From positions 14,083-78,082 of the forward strand of contig JAWKQR010000025.1 of NCBI GenBank assembly GCA_041390025.1: 64,000 nt of DNA, read 5' to 3'. Each line of letters begins with the position of its first letter. The first letter of the stretch is position 1. Origin of the DNA: JBFFMO01 sp041390025. GTDB lineage: Bacteria > Myxococcota_A > Bradymonadia > Bradymonadales > Bradymonadaceae. Shown here one piece after another: positions 35,618-44,388 of the stretch. The translations under genes and the position numbers were made by a program. Below the pieces are notes generated by a model. That model did no database searches. It saw nothing but the letters and a program-made list of their open reading frames with translations, and was not told the origin of the DNA.

Positions 35618-37378
35618 ATGAAGACACATCTCGTATTGGCATTGCTAGCGTTACTGACCGGGTGCATCGAGGCTGCGCCCACGGCCACGTCTGTCATCGA
35701 TGCGGGCGAGGACGCAGCCGCGCTCGACGCGTCGACGGATTTGGGCGCAACAGACATGGGAGTGGTCGCGGACCAAGGGGTCGATGCGGCCGTCGAAGAC
35801 ATCGGCATGGACGTTCAAGCCGATGTTTCGCCCGACACGGATCCCGTGTGCATGTGTGGCACAAATCAGGTTTGTGACACCTCAGGCGAGTGTGTGTGCG
35901 ACCGAGCGATGGGGTGGACCGAATGCATCGATGCACAAGGATGTGTCATGCTGAGCCAGTGCAATGACATTCTTGGCAACGGCATCGACGAGAATCTTGA
36001 TGGAGCAGACGGTGTAGCGACGCAGGCAGTCTTTGTCTCCCAAGCCAGCGGGGACGACGGCAACTCGGGCATTCTGCCCACCGAGCCCGTCAAGACCCTG
36101 GCCCGAGCGGCCGAGGTCAGCACAAACGCATCAAGACCTCTTTTCCTACTCGCGGTCGGAGACTACACCGCGCCGCCTGGGTGGAAGATCGATGGAAACG
36201 TCGGGCAGATCGCTGGAAGCTACAACGAAAACTTCATCGACATCGACGCCTCGGATCGCACGCGCATCCACGCTGCCGGCGTCAGCCCTACCCTGATGGT
36301 CAAAGGGGACGCGACTTTGCCGTCCTCCGCCGCGATTCTGGGCGTGGAGCTCTTGGCTCCGAACACGTCGGACGCCTCACCTCACGCGATCACGCTGTGG
36401 ATCTCGGACGCCACTGTGAGCTTTTTTTCGACCCGCATCGAACGCGGTGAGGGGCGAGACGGTGCGGCCGGTGCATCCAGAAGCGTTGGAGCCAACGGCG
36501 GGGACGCTTCCGCGAACGCAGGCGGCACGATGACCTGCTGGGACAATCGCGAGCTGTTTGGTGGCGATGGAGGTCTTGGCGGCGTGTGCAGCGGTCGCTC
36601 GCCAGGTGCAGGTTCAGGCGGCTCGACGTCCGATGGGACGTCAACGATCGCAAACGGAGGGGTTGCCGGTGTATCGGATTGTGTGTCGACGTTGACGCTA
36701 GAGCCCGGCAAGAACGGCGGGTCCGGGAACGATGGAGACAACGGTGGTGGGGGATCAAAATTTCCGCTGACCGCGGCTGTCGCCGCAGACATGTGGTCGA
36801 ACCAGACGCAACGCGGCGACGGGGACCCAGGAGAACACGGTGAAGGTGGTGGCGGCGGCGGCGGCGGCGGCGGAGCCACTTCTCTCGTGGGCGCCGGCGG
36901 TGCAAACGGCGGCAACGGTGGGGGCGGGGGTTCTGGAGCCTGCGGCGGCCAAGGCGGAGAAGGCGGGCAAAGCGGCGGAGATTCGATCGGGATCGTGGCG
37001 CTGAACGCGACCCTGCTTGGAACCGCCGAGATTTTCGGCGGAAAGGGCGGCAACGGCGGCCGTGGGGGCGTCGGCGGGTGTGGTGGCGTCGGAGGCAGCG
37101 GCGTCGCGGGCACCGGCGCGGAAAAGCACATCGGCGGCCGCGGTGGTAACGGCGGCGACGGCGGGATCGGTGGTTCTGGCGCGGGCGGCAACGGAGGACG
37201 AGTCATTGGCATCGCCGCCGACGCGTCTCTCACACCCCCACAGGACTTCAATATTGGCGGCGGAACGATTGGCAACGGCGGAGATGGCGGCAACGGGGCA
37301 AGTTGTTCGGGAACGAACGGTGTCGGAGGTGCAAGCGGGTTTCCAGGCGAAGTGTTGGAAACGTTGGTGGTTCCTTAA
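35618..37378 (+). CDS. Gly-rich PGRS-like lipoprotein with a DUF1565-like segment
   Basis: 586 residues. The lipoprotein signal (LALLTGC, Cys14) leads into an Asp-rich linker with DAG/DAA/DMG repeats (about 25-70) and a small Cys-rich module. A segment of the form VFVSQASGDDGNSG...PVKTLARA (about 140-170) is typical of DUF1565/parallel beta-helix proteins. The last 300 residues are dominated by GG-x-GG repeats (GGNGGRGG, GGDGGIGG), with a ten-Gly run coded by a GGC microsatellite near 36850. This is probably a cell-surface structural protein with a polyglycine-type helix. The ATG has only a weak ribosome site. Confidence 0.72.
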   Translation: MKTHLVLALLALLTGCIEAAPTATSVIDAGEDAAALDASTDLGATDMGVVADQGVDAAVEDIGMDVQADVSPDTDPVCMCGTNQVCDTSGECVCDRAMGWTECIDAQGCVMLSQCNDILGNGIDENLDGADGVATQAVFVSQASGDDGNSGILPTEPVKTLARAAEVSTNASRPLFLLAVGDYTAPPGWKIDGNVGQIAGSYNENFIDIDASDRTRIHAAGVSPTLMVKGDATLPSSAAILGVELLAPNTSDASPHAITLWISDATVSFFSTRIERGEGRDGAAGASRSVGANGGDASANAGGTMTCWDNRELFGGDGGLGGVCSGRSPGAGSGGSTSDGTSTIANGGVAGVSDCVSTLTLEPGKNGGSGNDGDNGGGGSKFPLTAAVAADMWSNQTQRGDGDPGEHGEGGGGGGGGGGATSLVGAGGANGGNGGGGGSGACGGQGGEGGQSGGDSIGIVALNATLLGTAEIFGGKGGNGGRGGVGGCGGVGGSGVAGTGAEKHIGGRGGNGGDGGIGGSGAGGNGGRVIGIAADASLTPPQDFNIGGGTIGNGGDGGNGASCSGTNGVGGASGFPGEVLETLVVP

Positions 37379-37399
37379 CCCCTGATCGTCTAGGCTGTG

Positions 37400-37744
37400 A
37401 TGATGGAAGATCGCCAAACGGACGACCCTGTCACCTTCGAATTCGAGATCGACGACGAGCTCGATGTCGCACCCGATGCCCTCGACCTGCTGCGCACCGT
37501 CGAGATGGACGGTGCCGGTCCCATCAACACACGACCCATGCCCGCGTTGGACGCTACCACGCGCCCGCACGCCGTCCCCCGCGAGATGCTGGACCTAGCG
37601 CGACCAACAGTGGACGTTGAGGCACCAAACTTCGTGGATTTTGTGGGAACAATGGAGGCTGATGGCGCCATCACCGTACCGGAGACGCTGCGAAGTCATA
37701 TCCGCGGAAGTGTCCGCGTTCGAATCTTCTTCGACGAAAATTAG
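37400..37744 (+). CDS. Small protein with an AbrB-like C-terminal hairpin
   Basis: About 114 residues, acidic in the first 60. The final 35 residues (VGTMEADGAITVPETLRSHI, then GSVRVRIFF) have the pattern of AbrB/SpoVT swapped-hairpin DNA-binding domains. There is no second domain. The start codon is ambiguous (GTG 37397, ATG 37400 or 37403); 37400 has an AGG five bases before it. It lies 22 bp after the Gly-rich lipoprotein gene. Function unknown; a small regulator is possible. Confidence 0.55.
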   Translation: MMEDRQTDDPVTFEFEIDDELDVAPDALDLLRTVEMDGAGPINTRPMPALDATTRPHAVPREMLDLARPTVDVEAPNFVDFVGTMEADGAITVPETLRSHIRGSVRVRIFFDEN

Positions 37745-37796
37745 ATCTCGATGCAAGCCCGCCCGTTCATCTTGGAAACCCTTTCTGGAGGACAAG

Positions 37797-39245
37797 ATGA
37801 ATCGTTGGATGATTGGATGTGTTGCCGCTTTGTCGATCGCCACGGGCTGCGCCGCTGCACCGATGCAGGCTGAAATGGCGCCCATGGCCATCGCCGAACA
37901 AGCTCCGCAGATTCTGGACACAAATCACTTTCAGCAAGATCGCACCGGAAACCTCACCGAGACCGGTCTGCGCGAGATTCTGGATGCTCCGGTGTTCCTC
38001 GAGGACGACACGCGCGTGGGGATCGTGCCGGTGACCACCGCGTACGATGTGGACGAAGAGCTGCCGCTCGCGACCGTGCCGCATGCGCTGAGCGACGCGA
38101 TGGAGAAGACCGGTTTCTTTGAGGTCACCACCGAAGTGTCGACGGATTGGCCTGCTGACGGCAGCGTGGCTGGCCTTCGTGAGCTCGCCGCGCGCTACCG
38201 CTCGAAGTACCTGTTGCTCTACCGTCACCGCTTTGTGGACGACTCGCGGCTCAATGCGTGGGCATGGACCTATCCCACCATTGTCGGGATCTTTGCGGCA
38301 CCTGCGCAGACCGTCGAGGTCGCAGGCGTGCTGGAGGCGACGTTGTTTGATGTCCGCACCGGCACCATTCTGTTTACCGTCTACGAGCGCGTCCACGACG
38401 AGCAGGACCTCAACATCTGGAACAACGACCACAAGCGACGCGAGATCAAAGAAAAGCTTTTGAGCAAGGCGTCCGGCAACCTCTCGGCCAGCGTTACATC
38501 TAAGATACGTCGACTTGTTGCGGCGCGTCCGCAGCAACAACCCAAGCAGGTGGCTCTGGCCTCTAGTCGTTGCGCCTTGTCATCCGCGCGTGGCAGGGCT
38601 ATGCACCTGCAATGCGCGGGAGGCGAGATGCGAGCTTCGATAGTACTGCTGGTTTTGGTCGCGGGATGCGGCACCCCCAACAAACGCGAAATCAAAAAGA
38701 CAGAGGTCAACACCGAGGATGCCCGATTGACGGGTTACCTTGAAGGGCTTCAAGACACCAAATGCTCCCCGTTGTGCGGCGTCAGCAGTGATGTGTCGCT
38801 CGACGACGAGCGCGTGCAGGACGAAGCGACGTTGGTCGCGGTCGATGGTACGTCGTGCATGGACGTGATTGTTCGCACGGTCGCCTCTCAAGACGTTCCT
38901 ATCGCCGCGCTCAGTCCATCGTGTGCGTTGGACGCCGAAGACGTCATCGGTGCCCCTGGCGAGCCCGGAGAGGTCAGCGAAGAGCGTTTCGACGTGATGG
39001 AGTACGGCAAAGGCGAACCCCTTCAGATTTCTCAAGGCATGACGGACGCGGATTTGGGCGAAGAGACCACACGCTCGAAGTTTTCAAACGCCGCCACAGG
39101 GCGTGTGCGTGTGGTCGAGCGTCGCGCAAAAGTCTGCTGTCCCGGCAAGCCCGAAACCAGCCTCACCTTAAGCCTTGCCCACGAGCCAAAGACGACGGGA
39201 GACCTTCCTGCCGGGCTCGATTTCCTGTGGATCTTTGTCGAATAA
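37797..39245 (+). CDS. Two lipoprotein modules in one open frame
   Basis: The ATG at 37797 follows GGAGG. The first 275 residues begin with a lipoprotein signal (ALSIATGC), and the middle (YLLLYRHRFVDDSRLNAWAW) suggests a GNA1162- or outer-membrane-assembly-like lipoprotein. At residue 278 a second complete lipoprotein signal appears in frame (MRASIVLLVLVAGC), preceded by its own GGGAGG site at 38618-38623. This suggests a separate gene 38628-39245 of about 205 residues. Either the first gene lost its stop (a TAG lies one frame away at 38564) through a sequence error, or the two are fused. Neither module has a recognised function. Confidence 0.6.
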   Translation: MNRWMIGCVAALSIATGCAAAPMQAEMAPMAIAEQAPQILDTNHFQQDRTGNLTETGLREILDAPVFLEDDTRVGIVPVTTAYDVDEELPLATVPHALSDAMEKTGFFEVTTEVSTDWPADGSVAGLRELAARYRSKYLLLYRHRFVDDSRLNAWAWTYPTIVGIFAAPAQTVEVAGVLEATLFDVRTGTILFTVYERVHDEQDLNIWNNDHKRREIKEKLLSKASGNLSASVTSKIRRLVAARPQQQPKQVALASSRCALSSARGRAMHLQCAGGEMRASIVLLVLVAGCGTPNKREIKKTEVNTEDARLTGYLEGLQDTKCSPLCGVSSDVSLDDERVQDEATLVAVDGTSCMDVIVRTVASQDVPIAALSPSCALDAEDVIGAPGEPGEVSEERFDVMEYGKGEPLQISQGMTDADLGEETTRSKFSNAATGRVRVVERRAKVCCPGKPETSLTLSLAHEPKTTGDLPAGLDFLWIFVE

Positions 39246-39257
39246 GACGGAGTTTCG

Positions 39258-40187
39258 ATGTCCGATGTCGTGGTGCGCGCATCGCAATTGAGGCGTGTTT
39301 ACGGGGACTTTGTCGCCGTGGATGGCATCGATTTCGAAATACAGAGGGGTGAGTTCTTCGGATTTCTGGGGCCAAACGGCGCAGGGAAAACCACGACCAT
39401 GCGTATGCTCTACCGCGCGTCGTCGTTGGATGGTGGCAACTTGGAAATCTTGGGTTTTGACGCATCCACGTCCGCCAACGATCGCCAAATCAAAGCAAAA
39501 GTCGGTGTGGTTCCACAAGACGACAACCTCGACCAGGAAATGTCGGTCTTCGAGAACCTCGACGTGTTCGCGCGTTTTTATGGGTATTCCCGTGCGGAAC
39601 GCGCCAAACGCGTGGAAGCCATGATCGAGTTCGCGGATCTGCAGACCAAACGCAACGACCTGGTGGAACGTCTGTCGGGTGGGATGAAACGCCGACTGAT
39701 GGTGGCCCGTGGCTTGTTGGGCGCGCCGGAGTTGATCGTGCTCGACGAGCCTTCGACCGGCCTTGACCCGCGCGCGCGTCAGCGGATTTGGGAAAAGCTG
39801 GCAGAACTTCGTCGGCAGAAGACCACCGTGATCTTGACCACCCACTACATGGACGAGGCCGAGCGTTTGTGCGACCGCATCGCCATCATGAACGAGGGCA
39901 AGATCGTTGCGCTCGACACGCCGACCAAGCTGATCGCGGACCACGTGCCTGCGTCTGTGGTCGAGATTCGCTTGGGGTACGACCAAGACGTCGCCGTGGC
40001 CGATGCCTTGATTGGACAGGCCATCCGCAGCGAGGTCCTCAAAGATCGTGTGCTGCTCTACACCGACGATCCCGCACCACTGGTCGCCCAAGCCGCTGAA
40101 ATCGAGGGTGCATTGGCGCTGGCTCGCCGCAGCACGCTGGACGATGTGTTTCTCAAGATTACCGGCCACGGACTGGGGGACGAATGA
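39258..40187 (+). CDS. ABC-2 exporter ATP-binding protein
   Basis: 309 residues. Cytosolic ATPase of an ABC-2-type exporter (NodI/DrrA-like). Walker A is GPNGAGKTT (about residue 36), Q-loop in VVPQDDNLDQEM, signature LSGGMKRR (about 140), Walker B LIVLDEPSTGLD (about 160) and H-loop in TTHYMDEAERL. The C-terminal 80 residues form the usual extra domain of this subgroup. Its last bases overlap the start of the permease gene (ATGA). NodIJ-like transporters export lipids, oligosaccharides or drugs; the cargo cannot be inferred here. Confidence 0.92.
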   Translation: MSDVVVRASQLRRVYGDFVAVDGIDFEIQRGEFFGFLGPNGAGKTTTMRMLYRASSLDGGNLEILGFDASTSANDRQIKAKVGVVPQDDNLDQEMSVFENLDVFARFYGYSRAERAKRVEAMIEFADLQTKRNDLVERLSGGMKRRLMVARGLLGAPELIVLDEPSTGLDPRARQRIWEKLAELRRQKTTVILTTHYMDEAERLCDRIAIMNEGKIVALDTPTKLIADHVPASVVEIRLGYDQDVAVADALIGQAIRSEVLKDRVLLYTDDPAPLVAQAAEIEGALALARRSTLDDVFLKITGHGLGDE

Positions 40188-40975
40188 GGCTTCCCGGCGA
40201 CATCAATCTTGAGTTCGCGTTGGCGGTCTGGTGGCGAAACGTCACGGTTTACCGGCACACGTGGGTCAAGAACATCCTGCCAAACTTCTTTGAGCCGCTT
40301 CTGTACTTGGTCGGCATGGGCGTCGGCCTTGGCTACTACATGAGCTCGGGCATCGAGGGCGACGACTATCTGGCGTTCATCGGGCCGGGACTGTTTGCCT
40401 CCGCGGCGATGAACGGGGCCGTGTTCGAGACGACCTACAACATGTTCGTCAAGATGTACTTTGCGAAGCTGTACGACGCGTTCCTGTGCACCCCCGCGCA
40501 GATCAAAGACATCGCCTTCGGCGAGCTGATGTGGGCCGTGACGCGTTCGCTGATTTACGGCTTTGGCTTTTTTGTGGTGCTCGCGGCGTTGACCTTCGCC
40601 GGCTACCCCATCCTGAAATCGCCGCTGGCGATTCTTTTGATCCCCGCGTCAGCACTTATCGGCATGACGTTTGGTTTGATCGGACAACTCTTTACCGCGT
40701 CGATCCGAAACATCGATCTGTACTCGTATTTTTACACGTTGTTTATCACGCCGATGTTCTTGTTCAGCGGCATCTTCTTTCCCACGAACCGCTTCCCTTA
40801 CGGCGACGAAGTGGCTTTCTTCACGCCGCTTTATCACGGCGTTCGCGTCTGCCGTGCGCTAGCCTCGGGCGTTTGGACCAACGACGCCACGATTTCCACG
40901 ATCTGGATGGTTGTTGTCTGCGCCGTATTGCTCGCCATCGTGCCCGGACGCATGAAACCGCGCTCATCCCGTTGA
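40184..40975 (+). CDS. ABC-2 exporter permease (NodJ-like)
   Basis: 263 residues, about six membrane helices (first at FEPLLYLVGMGVGLGYYM). The ABC-2 signature region near the C-terminal third reads PMFLFSGIFFPTNRFP, the classic loop of NodJ/DrrB-type permeases. It starts inside the last codon of the ATPase gene, so the two subunits are made together. Inner membrane; substrate unknown. Confidence 0.9.
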   Translation: MRLPGDINLEFALAVWWRNVTVYRHTWVKNILPNFFEPLLYLVGMGVGLGYYMSSGIEGDDYLAFIGPGLFASAAMNGAVFETTYNMFVKMYFAKLYDAFLCTPAQIKDIAFGELMWAVTRSLIYGFGFFVVLAALTFAGYPILKSPLAILLIPASALIGMTFGLIGQLFTASIRNIDLYSYFYTLFITPMFLFSGIFFPTNRFPYGDEVAFFTPLYHGVRVCRALASGVWTNDATISTIWMVVVCAVLLAIVPGRMKPRSSR

Positions 40976-41029
40976 TTACCCCGGTTCGGTCTGTTTAAAT
41001 CCGCACTCTCTTGATTGGACGAGATCGTT

Positions 41030-41761
41030 ATGAACACCAAGGATGCTCTGATACTCGCCGCTGGCCTAGGTTCACGTTTGAGCGCCGAAGAGGGCCACAA
41101 ACTGATGGCACGTGTCGGCGGAAAACCCATGCTGGACCATCACCTTGAAGGTTTGGTGCGCCTTGGTGTGACCCGCCTGACGGTCGTGACGGGCCATGCG
41201 AACGAAGAGCTTGAAGCTCAACTGGCGGCGTGGGATTCACCCATTGAGATTCAGTGGGCGTACAACCCCGAGTACCGCAAATCGAACGGGATTTCGGTGC
41301 TGGCCGGCGCGGCCGCGATCGGCAAACCGTTTTGGCTGCTGATGAGCGACCATCTGTTCGAACCCGCGCTGTTTGACGCGCTTCGGGAGGATGCACCGCA
41401 CATCGAGGCCACCGCGCAAGGTATGTTGGCCATCGACCTGAAGTTGGACACGATCTACGACATGCCCGACGCCACAAAGCTGGAGCTGCACAACGGCAAG
41501 CTTCGCCAGATTGGCAAAGAGATTGAGCCGTTTAACGTCGTGGATGCCGGCTTGTTTTGGTGCGGCCCAGGGTTCCTGGCTGCGCTCGAGACGACCTTGG
41601 GCGAGCGGGGCGATTGCTCGACGTCCGACGCGGTCAAGCGGTTGGACGCGGCAGGTGAGTTCGCCTATTGGGACGTCCGCGACGCGACATGGCAAGACGT
41701 GGACACTCCAGGCGCGCGGGACCATGCTGAGAAGTTGTTGAAACAGTGGGGAGCCCAATGA
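41030..41761 (+). CDS. Nucleotidyltransferase (sugar- or choline-phosphate type)
   Basis: 243 residues. GT-A-like nucleotidyltransferase with LILAAGLGSRL (nucleotide-binding loop, residues 7-17), GGKPMLDHHLEGL and a metal-binding Asp in LLMSDHLF (about 105). Family members join NTPs to sugar- or choline-phosphates, for example LicC-like or MurNAc-1-phosphate uridylyltransferases. The exact substrate is not clear. I prefer ATG 41030 over TTG 41015. Its stop overlaps the next gene's start by 4 bp. Confidence 0.82.
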   Translation: MNTKDALILAAGLGSRLSAEEGHKLMARVGGKPMLDHHLEGLVRLGVTRLTVVTGHANEELEAQLAAWDSPIEIQWAYNPEYRKSNGISVLAGAAAIGKPFWLLMSDHLFEPALFDALREDAPHIEATAQGMLAIDLKLDTIYDMPDATKLELHNGKLRQIGKEIEPFNVVDAGLFWCGPGFLAALETTLGERGDCSTSDAVKRLDAAGEFAYWDVRDATWQDVDTPGARDHAEKLLKQWGAQ

Positions 41762-42900
41762 AACTGTGGATCTTATTGACACTCTTGCTGGGGATGGTCG
41801 CCTGTGGTGACGACGAGGGCACATCGAATACCTCGCCGAACAACACCAACAACCAGACCACTCAGAACAACACGAACGGGACCAACAACACCAACGGCTC
41901 CAACAACGCCACGGCTGAAGTGCTGTTGCCGTGTGAGGACACGGAAACGTCGTTCGCGTTTGAGGGGACCGTGTTTGAGGACCCCATGGGAGCCGCAGAT
42001 TCTGAGTATTTCCAAACGCCTGGCGCCCCAATCGCGGGCGTCCCCGTCCAGATCGTCACGCCAAACGGTGTCGAAGTCGGGAGCACCTGCGATGACGGCA
42101 CCTTCAGAGTACGTGCGGGTGTGTCGCCGTTTTTCGTCGACGTTCAGCCCGAGGGGCGCGTCTCGTCGGTCAACGACACGAAGTTTCTCGCGGATGCGAT
42201 GGCGTCTGGGGCGGTCAAGATGGTGGTGTTTGGCGACAGTATTCCTGTGTACGGGCCCACCCCTTGGTTTCCAAACCTTCTGCGCGAAAAGTTCGCGGCC
42301 TATGGAGACGTGACGCTCCAAAACGTCTCCGTGGCTGGGTCGAGCTCGATCGATTGGGAGCCCGGCAGCAACTACTTTGAAGGACGGCTGCGCCCCAAAC
42401 TCGAGGATGCCGATGTGGTGATTTTCTCGTTGGGTGGCAACGACCTGCAAGAGTTTGCGATGTCGCTTGATGCGGCCACGATCGCCTCGCGCATTGGCGA
42501 GTTGCAGCCCTTGGTCGAAGCCATCGAGGCCAACCTTTCGGCCATTATCGCTCAGATTCGCCAGATCAACCCAACCGCAGACATCCTGTGGATCCTGTAT
42601 CCGAACTACGCGACCAGTGATTACTGGGGGACGGTGCTTGGCAGCTACCAATCGGCCGGGATCACGTTGCTCAAGAACCAACTGGTGGGTGTGCGCCGTT
42701 ATATGGCCGACGAGCCCGTCGTCCTCGCGGACATGTTTGCGGCCACCGAACCGCTTGATCTCGATACGTTGCTCAGTGATCCGTTGCATCTGAATGTGCA
42801 AGGCCACGTCTTCTACGCCGACGAGATCTTCAAGACGTTGGGGGGTGTTGAGACCGACGCGGTGATCGTGCGGCGGGGTTTTGCGGTCGCGCCAGACTGA
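41758..42900 (+). CDS. SGNH-hydrolase lipoprotein
   Basis: 380 residues from ATG 41758 (GGGGAG upstream). The lipoprotein signal (LLLGMVAC) precedes an Asn/Thr/Gly-rich linker (about 20-55). Residues 65-140 look like a carboxypeptidase-regulatory-like beta module. An SGNH/GDSL hydrolase follows, with Ser in VFGDSIPVYG (about 160), GGND (about 225) and the Asp-x-x-His pair in DPLHLN (about 342). Such enzymes cleave esters or acetyl groups. Coupled translation with the nucleotidyltransferase suggests joint work on a surface glycan or lipid. Confidence 0.85.
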   Translation: MKLWILLTLLLGMVACGDDEGTSNTSPNNTNNQTTQNNTNGTNNTNGSNNATAEVLLPCEDTETSFAFEGTVFEDPMGAADSEYFQTPGAPIAGVPVQIVTPNGVEVGSTCDDGTFRVRAGVSPFFVDVQPEGRVSSVNDTKFLADAMASGAVKMVVFGDSIPVYGPTPWFPNLLREKFAAYGDVTLQNVSVAGSSSIDWEPGSNYFEGRLRPKLEDADVVIFSLGGNDLQEFAMSLDAATIASRIGELQPLVEAIEANLSAIIAQIRQINPTADILWILYPNYATSDYWGTVLGSYQSAGITLLKNQLVGVRRYMADEPVVLADMFAATEPLDLDTLLSDPLHLNVQGHVFYADEIFKTLGGVETDAVIVRRGFAVAPD

Positions 42901-42903
42901 CCG

Positions 42904-43644
42904 TCAGTCGTCATCATCGTCGCCATCACGGTCGCGCGCTCCAGAATTATTCTGGTGCTCACCGCCGCCTTCGGCCTCGCCCACCCGGATTTGGCTGCCA
43001 AGCCCTGGTACCGTGAAGGTCTTGGTCCCTGCATCAAACCCATTGACGAGCGTTGCCGCCGAAGCCGCCGTGATGGTCAAGAACAGCACCGCAACACCCG
43101 GGTGCATCGTGGGTATCGCATCGTGCGCGGCGATCTCCTTCTTGCCGTCCACCATGCTCAAGATGATGTTCTGTTTGGTCTTCGCGACATGCCACAACAC
43201 ACCAGCCACGTGGACGACCACGACGGCCAGGAAACTGTAGGCGAGCACCTCGTGAAGCTCCTCAAAAATCTCGTTCGTGGACATCAGCAGGCCAGTGGTC
43301 AACATGCCCAAAGCGAGGCCAAAAATCGCCCAGATCGCCAGACTTGAGCCTGGATTGTGACCAATGTGGGATTCCGGCTTGTTCATCACGGACTTGAGGT
43401 AACTGACCACCGCCGTCGGCCCGAACATGAACGTTGTCAACCGCGCATACTTGCTGCCCCACAGACCCCAAAGTAAACGCAGAAGCACCATGATGGCCAT
43501 CAGCGCGCCGAGCAGCATGTGCACGGTGAACAATGTCGAGTCATCGTCCACGAGCTGTGCGATCCCAAAGGCTGCAAAAAACGAAGTCGCCAGTAGGGCA
43601 TGAAACAGCCGGACCGGCAGGTCCCAAACAAGTTCTCTTTTCAT
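42904..43644 (-). CDS. Cytochrome b561-type membrane protein with poly-Asp tail
   Basis: 246 residues. Four or five membrane helices with the histidines expected to ligate b-type heme (LFHALLA near residue 14, VHMLLGAL near 40, ELHEVLAY near 140 and VVVVHVAGVLWHV near 157). It resembles the Ni/Fe-hydrogenase b-type cytochrome/b561 family (DUF4405-like bacterial branch). ATG 43644 has a GGAG site. The C-terminus after the last helix is acidic and ends GDGDDDDD, an unusual tail shared in style with the small protein at 45447-45740. It is the last gene of the minus-strand redox module, 90 bp after the ferric-reductase-like gene. Confidence 0.82.
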   Translation of the reverse strand: MKRELVWDLPVRLFHALLATSFFAAFGIAQLVDDDSTLFTVHMLLGALMAIMVLLRLLWGLWGSKYARLTTFMFGPTAVVSYLKSVMNKPESHIGHNPGSSLAIWAIFGLALGMLTTGLLMSTNEIFEELHEVLAYSFLAVVVVHVAGVLWHVAKTKQNIILSMVDGKKEIAAHDAIPTMHPGVAVLFLTITAASAATLVNGFDAGTKTFTVPGLGSQIRVGEAEGGGEHQNNSGARDRDGDDDDD

Positions 43645-43734
43645 GATGTTTCTCCAGTCATTGGACGGACGTTCCGCCGATTTTTCCAACGATAACCCAT
43701 CAAACTGAGCCCAACGTGCGACTGGGATTACAAC

Positions 43735-44388
43735 CTAGTTAGAATGTTTGGTGGGGTTAGGAACTGCGGCGAGCAAGACACGCTGCACCAACGCAGCAAC
43801 GAGAATCCCAGTGGTCGCAAGGTAGACCGTGAACATCAGCGGCTCATCGGCTGCAGATCCAATCATCAACGCGTGTGAAAGGGCCAAGAGGTAGGTACCA
43901 AACGCGAGCGCGTGAACCGCGCGCCACACCGCCTTGGGGATTCGTTCAAACAAGTAAGTCGAGCTCGCGACCGCCAGCAGAAGCCACATGGCAACGCTGC
44001 CGAGTCCCAGTGCGCCGCGGGCTTTGGGGGACGCGAAGGGTACGATGGCTTGCCATGGAACCAACGACGCCTTTGGGTCGCCAACAATCATCAACACATG
44101 CAAAACGGTCGCCGCGATGGCGACCAAGGCCCAGCGCGTGTGGAGGTCGATCATCATGCCCGGGGCGAGCAGGCCACCGGCGCCACGGCTCGAGACCAAG
44201 ACGCCAAACAAGACCGAGAACCACAGGCCCAGGTAGGCCAGAACGCCCAACGCGCGGGACGTCCACCACAGGGTGAACACCTGGTCCGACGACGCCGCGC
44301 TTAACAGGTCAGTGCCCACGACAAAGATCAGCGCACCGACCATCCTCGCCATGACGACCACGAACGTTTTGGGAAAAGAAGACTTCAT
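43735..44388 (-). CDS. Ferric-reductase-like heme membrane protein
   Basis: 217 residues, six predicted membrane helices, matching the ferric reductase-like transmembrane domain (MsrQ/YedZ/FRD group). Heme-ligand histidines are in IDLHTRWAL and VLHVLMI (about residues 80-105) and VHALAFGTYLLALSHALM (about 165-180). Proteins of this group pass electrons across the inner membrane. Its ATG overlaps the stop of the apbE gene, so the flavin transferase and heme protein are co-translated. No separate NAD(P)H/FAD-binding domain is attached, so an electron donor must be supplied by another protein. Confidence 0.82.
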   Translation of the reverse strand: MKSSFPKTFVVVMARMVGALIFVVGTDLLSAASSDQVFTLWWTSRALGVLAYLGLWFSVLFGVLVSSRGAGGLLAPGMMIDLHTRWALVAIAATVLHVLMIVGDPKASLVPWQAIVPFASPKARGALGLGSVAMWLLLAVASSTYLFERIPKAVWRAVHALAFGTYLLALSHALMIGSAADEPLMFTVYLATTGILVAALVQRVLLAAVPNPTKHSN

